From CALMEH01 sp964548225 (lineage in GTDB: Bacteria; Acidobacteriota; Blastocatellia; Pyrinomonadales; Pyrinomonadaceae), in contig CAZJQP010000009.1 in assembly GCA_964548225.1 (NCBI GenBank), forward strand, positions 1 to 64,000: a DNA stretch of 64,000 bases. Direction: 5' to 3'. Position numbers and translations under genes: made by a program. Below, piece by piece: positions 59,186-64,000 of the stretch (within the stretch, counting starts at the first letter, position 1; every line of letters begins with the position of its first letter). The notes under the pieces are model-generated. The model was given only the letters and a program-made list of their open reading frames with translations. It ran no database searches and was not told where the DNA came from.

Positions 59186-60860
59186 AGCGCACTTCTTCGA
59201 CAAAAGTTACACGGTTTATTTCGTGGAGTGTTGTTTGTCCTTTGAAAACTTTTTTCACCGCTGCCGCCCGAAGACTCGAAAGTCCTTCTTTTTCGGCTTC
59301 ACGGCGGATTTCTGAACCCGGACGACGTTCGATAATCATTTCGCGGATTTTGTCTGACATATCGAGGAGTTCGTGAATCGCCGTTCTGCCACGATAACCC
59401 GTGTGGTTGCAAGCATCACAACCGACGCTCATTAAAAAAGTGTTTTGATTTTTGATTTCAGGGCGTAACCCGGAAATGTGCATTTCTTCGTCTGTGGGAA
59501 CGTAAGCGCGTTTGCACGTCGGGCAAAGTTTGCGAACTAATCTTTGCGCTAAAACACAGTTAAGCGCGGCGACAAAGTTATACAAATCTACATTCATATT
59601 CAAAAAACGCCCGATAACGTCAATCACGTTATTGGCGTGAACCGTCGTGAAAACAAGGTGTCCGGTGAGCGCGGAGTTAATCGCAATTTGCGCGGTTTCT
59701 TCGTCGCGGATTTCGCCGACCATCACTTTATCGGGATCGTGGCGCAAAATCGAACGAAGTCCACGCGCAAACGTCAAACCTTTTTTCTCATTAACCGGAA
59801 TTTGCATAATTCCCGCAAGTTGATATTCCACCGGGTCTTCAATCGTGATGATTTTGTCTTCGATGTTGCGAATTTCGTTTAATGCACCGTAAAGCGTCGT
59901 CGTTTTACCGGAACCTGTCGGACCTGTTACGAGAACCATTCCGTAAGGTTCTTTGATGTAAAGCCTAAATCTACGCAAATCTTCTTCGTCAAATCCGACG
60001 ACTTCAAGACTAAGATTCTTAAATTCTTCCGAAATTTGTTCTTTATCCAAAATACGAATAACGCAATTTTCACCGAAAACAGCCGGAAGAATCGAAACAC
60101 GAAAATCAACCGTTCTGCCTTTGTAACGCACACGAAATCTGCCGTCTTGGGGAATTCTTCGCTCGGCAATGTCCAATTCGGACATAACTTTGATACGCGA
60201 AATCAAAGTTTGATGAAATGCAATATCAATCGGATCAACCTTTTGATAAAGCGCACCGTCAATGCGGAATTTTACGGCAACGTCGCGGTCGCCGGCTTCG
60301 ATGTGAATGTCGGAGGCACGAGATTCCATCGCGTTATAAACAATCGTGTCAACCAATTTAATAATCGGCGACATATCCGAATCGCTCGCAAGTCGGTCTA
60401 AATCAAGAACTTCTTCGCCTTGGTCGGTTTCTTTAACGAGAGAAATCTTAAAAGTTGAAGCCGCTTCCTGCAAAACTCTTTGCGTTGCATCGCCTTTTTT
60501 CAAAACGACATCAATTGCTCCTTGAGTTGCAACATATGGCAAAATTCGCACGTTCAAGACATTTTCAAGTTCGTCCAAACGCTCCAAATTTGATGGATCA
60601 GCCATCGCCGCGTGCAGATTTCTGCCTTCTTTTTTCAGCGGAACGAAATGATTTTTGAGCATCAAATCAACCGGAATTTTCGCCAACTCTTCATAATCAA
60701 TCGGCGATTCTTTGTCCGGCGGAAGCAAATCAATGTAAGGCAGACGGTAACGCTTGGCAAGTTGTTTCGCCTGCACGACTTCCGGTGGCTCGTTATCTAA
60801 AAAATTCGTTGAAATTGTGGGCGCGGCTGTCGTTACCGTTCCGTTTGTTTGATTCTCCAT
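59184..60860 (-). CDS. pilB: Type IV pilus/type II secretion assembly ATPase (PilB/GspE)
   Basis: A 558-residue ATPase. Residues about 30-125 are the T2SSE_N/MshEN-type domain; Walker A is GPTGSGKTT (313-321), the Asp box is IIIEDPVEYQ-like (ITIEDPVEYQL), Walker B RHDPDKVMVGEIRDEETA, and the His box HLVFTTVHAN. A zinc-binding tetracysteine follows (CPTCKR, CDACNHTGYRGR). It powers pilus extension or secretion. PilC is directly upstream on the same strand, 20 bases away, so they form an operon. Its stop codon overlaps repeat element copy C. Confidence 0.95.
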   Translation of the reverse strand: MENQTNGTVTTAAPTISTNFLDNEPPEVVQAKQLAKRYRLPYIDLLPPDKESPIDYEELAKIPVDLMLKNHFVPLKKEGRNLHAAMADPSNLERLDELENVLNVRILPYVATQGAIDVVLKKGDATQRVLQEAASTFKISLVKETDQGEEVLDLDRLASDSDMSPIIKLVDTIVYNAMESRASDIHIEAGDRDVAVKFRIDGALYQKVDPIDIAFHQTLISRIKVMSELDIAERRIPQDGRFRVRYKGRTVDFRVSILPAVFGENCVIRILDKEQISEEFKNLSLEVVGFDEEDLRRFRLYIKEPYGMVLVTGPTGSGKTTTLYGALNEIRNIEDKIITIEDPVEYQLAGIMQIPVNEKKGLTFARGLRSILRHDPDKVMVGEIRDEETAQIAINSALTGHLVFTTVHANNVIDVIGRFLNMNVDLYNFVAALNCVLAQRLVRKLCPTCKRAYVPTDEEMHISGLRPEIKNQNTFLMSVGCDACNHTGYRGRTAIHELLDMSDKIREMIIERRPGSEIRREAEKEGLSSLRAAAVKKVFKGQTTLHEINRVTFVEEVR

Positions 60861-60880
60861 AATTTTTACTTTTTACTTTA

Positions 60881-62116
60881 CTATTTCCTGCCACCCATCG
60901 GTCCTGACGAAATTGTCTGAATAATTGGCAGATAAATTGCCAGCAGAATCGTAATGACAATGCCAGCCATAACTACCAAAATCACAGGTTCGAGCAGAGT
61001 TGTTAATTGTTCGAGACGCACTTCGGCTTCGGCATCGTAAAAGTTGGCAACTTCATCGAGCATTTCGCGCAAACTGCCGGAGTTTTCGCCAATACCAATC
61101 ATATCGAGCGCGAGTTCGGGCATCCAATTGGCTTTTTCTAAGGCTTCAGTGAACATTCGACCCTCACGAATCAATGGCAAAACGGCTTGCGAACGCCGGC
61201 GAAGTTCGAGATTGTTTATCGCTTGGGAAGCAATTTCCCAAGCGTCCGGCACGGTAATTCCACCCGAAATCAGCGTCGAAAGCGAACGCGCAAGCTGTGC
61301 CGTTGTCATTTGTTTTATCAAATTTCCGGCAATCGGCAAGCGCAATAAAAATTTACCCAAAAGCAATTTCCCGCCCGGCGTTCTTAGCCAAAGAACGAGG
61401 GAAAAAATTAAAATAATGGTCAGCGGCAAAAGCCATAAAATATTATTTGCAATCGTCGTTGAAAATGCTAAAACAACAATCGTAACCGTCGGCAACCCTT
61501 GCTTGGCATTTAAACCTTTGAAAAGATCGCTCATTCGCGGCACGATGTAAAGCGTCAGAAACGCAACCATAATCGAAGCCGCAACCAACAAAAAAAGCGG
61601 ATAAGCCAACGCACCGCGAAGTTTTCGGGCTACGCCGACACTGCGTTTGAGATAATCAACATACCGCGCCAAAACATCATCCAACGCACCCGATTTTTCG
61701 CCCGCCAAGATGGAAGCCGTGTAAATTTTCGGAAAAGTCCCTTGCGCTTCAAAGGCTTCGGAAAGCGGAACACCGCTTTTGATTTTTTCTTCGACATCCG
61801 CCAAAGTTGCTCGAAGCCCAGCCGAGCCGGAACGGTTTTTCAGCAAATTAACGGCTTGAAGCACCGGAATTCCGGCGCGAAGAAGCGCGGAAAATTGCTG
61901 ATTAAAAAGCAAAAAATCCCCTTGTTTGACGCGATTTTTATTGCCCGAACCACCCGACAAAACTGCTGATAAACCTTTTTCAGCGGACGAAACCGCAAAA
62001 ACCTTAAAGCCTTCGCCTTCGAGCCGCGCCTTCGCCTCTGCCGCGGCAGTTGCTTCAACAACCCGTGTCATTATCTCGCCCGAAGGCGTTCCTAAACGAC
62101 AAATAAATTCAGCCAT
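60881..62116 (-). CDS. pilC: Type IV pilus/type II secretion inner-membrane protein (PilC/GspF)
   Basis: A 411-residue platform protein with two T2SSF domains (about 75-198 and 280-400; FPKIYTASILAGEKSGALDD and MPELALDMIGIGENSGSLRE are the conserved EKSG/ENSG turns). Three membrane helices lie near 175-195, 225-245 and 380-402. It couples the PilB ATPase to pilin or pseudopilin movement. It is the first gene of the pair, and its start lies at the edge of a 27-bp inverted-repeat arm. Confidence 0.95.
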   Translation of the reverse strand: MAEFICRLGTPSGEIMTRVVEATAAAEAKARLEGEGFKVFAVSSAEKGLSAVLSGGSGNKNRVKQGDFLLFNQQFSALLRAGIPVLQAVNLLKNRSGSAGLRATLADVEEKIKSGVPLSEAFEAQGTFPKIYTASILAGEKSGALDDVLARYVDYLKRSVGVARKLRGALAYPLFLLVAASIMVAFLTLYIVPRMSDLFKGLNAKQGLPTVTIVVLAFSTTIANNILWLLPLTIILIFSLVLWLRTPGGKLLLGKFLLRLPIAGNLIKQMTTAQLARSLSTLISGGITVPDAWEIASQAINNLELRRRSQAVLPLIREGRMFTEALEKANWMPELALDMIGIGENSGSLREMLDEVANFYDAEAEVRLEQLTTLLEPVILVVMAGIVITILLAIYLPIIQTISSGPMGGRK

Positions 62117-62254
62117 AATTCGATTTTGGATTTTAGATTTTAGATTTTGGATTTGTCAAAAACTCAACTCTCCAATTTAAGGTTTGGTTCTTAAGCGGTT
62201 AGATTGTCATTTATGATAATTCAATCCAAAATCTAAAATCCAAAATCGAATTAT
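62115..62254. repeat. Inverted repeat, 27-bp perfect arms, upstream of pilC
   Basis: Arms 62115-62141 and 62228-62254 are perfect complements made of TTTTGGAT/ATCCAAAA octamers, separated by 86 bases. The left arm overlaps the pilC ATG. The same octamer is inside thrC at 50199-50233. Confidence 0.88.
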
Positions 62255-62342
62255 ATCACGTCTTTTTTCTCGATAAGTTGCGCCGAAAATAATTATTCGC
62301 ACGAAACAACGAATTTTATTTATCAAACATCAAAAAAATATC

Positions 62343-62371
62343 TTGCGGATTTAAAAATTGTTACATAAAAT
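62343..62371 (+). promoter_or_regulatory. Promoter candidate for the VWA gene
   Basis: TTGCGG (62343-62348) and TAAAAT (62366-62371) are separated by 17 bases and lie 24 bases before the VWA gene's start. GGGAG near 62387 is its ribosome site. Confidence 0.4.
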
Positions 62372-62394
62372 AGAATAAACTTAGTTGGGAGATT

Positions 62395-63399
62395 ATGGCT
62401 GTGAAAAATTTTCAAATTGTCAGCCGCTTTTGCTCCGTGCATCAGTGGAATTTTTTAATTCTCGTCCTTTTTTTGTCGTGTATTTCGGTTGCCAACGCGC
62501 AAACACCGACACCAACGCCTGAAAACAGTTCGCCTGTGGAAGATAAAGGCACAATTAATGTGCAAACCGACCTCGTAACTTTAACTTTAACAGTTACAGA
62601 CCTTTATGGTCGCTACGTTTCGGGACTGACCAAAGACGCTTTTACCGTTTTTGATAATAATGAACAACAAGAAATTACTTTTTTTTCAGATGCAGATGCG
62701 CCCGTTTCGCTCGGAATCCTGTTTGACACTTCCGATTCGATGAGCGGCGAAAAAATCCGCAAAGCACAAAAAGCCCTTGAGCGTTTTATAAATACAAGTC
62801 ATCCGAACGACGAATATTTTTTGATTGCCTTCAACAGCCGCGCTCAACTTTTGCTCGACCGCACACGCGACGGCGAAACCGTTTTACGAAAACTGACTTT
62901 GGTTGACCCGAAAAATAATACTGCGCTTTATGATGCTTGTTATCTCGGCGTTGAAAAAGTTACACGCGGCACTCATCAGAAAAAAGCGATGCTGATTATT
63001 TCGGATGGACAAGACAATGCTTCGCGTTATAATTTTAACGAAGTGCGCCGTCTTTTGAAAGAATCGGACGTAATTGTTTATGCCGTCGGTATTTTGGACG
63101 GGCGCGACACGGGAACTCAAGAAGGAATGATTGGTCAGGCTTATTTGGACGAACTCGCTTCGATTACAGGTGGAAAATCTTTCTATCCGCAAACCGATGT
63201 TGAAATGGATGAAATATTTGAACGCATCGCGCTCGAACTTCGCCATCAATATTCAATAGGTTATACACCGAAAGATTTTAAACCCGACGGAAAATTGCAT
63301 AAAGTAAAAGTTAAGGTCAAACCTCCACGCGGTTTGCCGCGTCTAACGGTTCGCGCACGGGAAAGCTATATTGCGACCCCGAAAACCGATTATAAATAA
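62395..63399 (+). CDS. Exported VWA protein, acidobacterial VWFA-related type
   Basis: A 334-residue protein with an N-terminal hydrophobic signal (about 18-35, ending VANAQ) and a Pro/Thr-rich linker. A beta-strand entry module (VTDLYGRYVSGLTKDAFTVF) leads to a von Willebrand A domain with the MIDAS motif DTSDSMSG near residue 112. The later FNSR and ISDGQDN segments supply the rest of the metal site. This is the layout of the acidobacterial VWFA-related family, probably binding extracellular ligands. A second member follows. Confidence 0.88.
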   Translation: MAVKNFQIVSRFCSVHQWNFLILVLFLSCISVANAQTPTPTPENSSPVEDKGTINVQTDLVTLTLTVTDLYGRYVSGLTKDAFTVFDNNEQQEITFFSDADAPVSLGILFDTSDSMSGEKIRKAQKALERFINTSHPNDEYFLIAFNSRAQLLLDRTRDGETVLRKLTLVDPKNNTALYDACYLGVEKVTRGTHQKKAMLIISDGQDNASRYNFNEVRRLLKESDVIVYAVGILDGRDTGTQEGMIGQAYLDELASITGGKSFYPQTDVEMDEIFERIALELRHQYSIGYTPKDFKPDGKLHKVKVKVKPPRGLPRLTVRARESYIATPKTDYK

Positions 63400-63418
63400 T
63401 TGAATTGGCTTTTAGTCT

Positions 63419-63467
63419 TCGGTCTTTGATTTACTCAAAAAATCAAAAACCGAATCTCAAAGACCGA
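63419..63467. repeat. Short inverted repeat between the two VWA genes
   Basis: TCGGTCTTTGA (63419-63429) and its exact inverse (63457-63467) form 11-bp arms; the block consists of TTCGGTC/CAAAAACCG-type short units. Confidence 0.65.
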
Positions 63468-63478
63468 TTTTGAATAAA

Positions 63479-64000
63479 ATGAAAAGAAAAAACCTGTATC
63501 TTTTATCAATAGTTTTCTGCATCGCACTCGTTTCGGCGTTTTATGGATTTCTGCAAGCGGACGCACAAACTTCCAATCCGCAAACCGTAGCCACACCAAG
63601 CCCGACTTCGACAAAGAAGCCGGTGCCGACGATTGTGCCTCCGCCGACACCTTCGCCAACACCGGAAGAAGATGAAGGCACACTTGTTATTGAAACTGAT
63701 ATTGTCGGGCTTAATGTCCGTGTAATTGACCGCAACAATCGTCCGATAAACGGTCTGACAAAAAACGATTTTCAGGTTTATGAAGACAATGTTCTTCAAG
63801 AAATTGATTCATTTTCAAAAGCCGAAGTTCCAACTAATTACACGATGGTTATTGATAATTCCGGTTCGCTTCGGCAACAGCTTGAAAAAGTGATTGATGC
63901 CGGAAAAGTCATTATCGGCACAAACAAACCCGATGATGAAACGAGTATCATCCGTTTCGTCAGTTCGGATAAAATCGAAATCAAACAAGAGTTTACCAAC
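63479..64000 (+). CDS. Exported VWA protein, partial at the window end
   Basis: The gene starts with ATG at 63479 and runs past the right edge; 174 codons are visible. A signal peptide (about residues 5-30, ending ADAQ) is followed by a Pro/Thr/Ser-rich stretch, then VIDRNNRPINGLTKNDFQVY and the start of a VWA domain with DNSGSLRQ at the MIDAS position. It resembles the preceding VWA gene in layout, suggesting tandem duplication. The C-terminal part is not visible. Confidence 0.85.
   Translation, partial: MKRKNLYLLSIVFCIALVSAFYGFLQADAQTSNPQTVATPSPTSTKKPVPTIVPPPTPSPTPEEDEGTLVIETDIVGLNVRVIDRNNRPINGLTKNDFQVYEDNVLQEIDSFSKAEVPTNYTMVIDNSGSLRQQLEKVIDAGKVIIGTNKPDDETSIIRFVSSDKIEIKQEFTN

Overview
The window looks like a chromosome segment of an acidobacterium, most likely of the Blastocatellia/Pyrinomonadaceae type. 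The basis is family knowledge, not a search: paired ECF-like sigma factors and TPR serine/threonine kinases, acidobacterial-type VWFA proteins, an FHA-like/serine-protease fusion, BshC (bacillithiol), a split GcvPA/GcvPB glycine cleavage system, and many short intergenic repeats. AT-rich non-coding DNA and weak or absent Shine-Dalgarno sites are common. No tRNA, rRNA or CRISPR array was seen.

Layout. 1-1579: sulfur-handling locus (metallo-hydrolase start, rhodanese-DUF2892, two divergent ArsR regulators) with repeated operator-like sites. 1585-13023 (minus): mutL, bshC, a BNR-repeat secreted protein, an outer-membrane/PKD-type protein, glutamate dehydrogenase, larE. 13190-15789: three exported proteins. 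15907-23125: glycine cleavage genes gcvT, gcvH, gcvPA and gcvPB. gcvT has an in-frame TAG near its 5' end. A frameshifted zinc-ribbon gene, three tiny genes, a Tat-type class V aminotransferase and a thioesterase sit between gcvPA and gcvPB. 23134-25597: a cytosine-5 methyltransferase, a probable restriction endonuclease and an unknown third gene. 25598-28810: repeat-rich accessory stretch with one unknown protein and a methyltransferase. 28811-39093: a ferredoxin, the membrane FHA-like protease and a 2688-residue beta-helix surface protein. 39286-46519: two sigma-factor/TPR-kinase modules. 46568-53315: ABC permease, proC, thrB, thrC and a fused aspartokinase-homoserine dehydrogenase. 53406-58962 (minus): PadR regulator, argD, argC and small genes, VOC protein, DUF1611 protein, argR. 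59184-62116: type IV pilus/type II secretion ATPase and inner-membrane protein. 62395-64000: two VWA proteins, the second cut by the window end.

The most unusual feature is the repeat landscape. Many intergenic gaps carry locus-specific inverted repeats whose arms are 7-8 bp tandem units. The same kinds of unit occur in frame inside mutL, thrC, both kinases, the giant surface protein and a signal peptide. A separate ~145-bp element with ~30-bp terminal inverted repeats occurs three times. Two further observations may be functional: the sigma factors have Thr-containing neutral sequence where ECF sigmas normally have an acidic motif and sit next to kinases, and argR is translationally coupled to a DUF1611 gene upstream of argC/argD.
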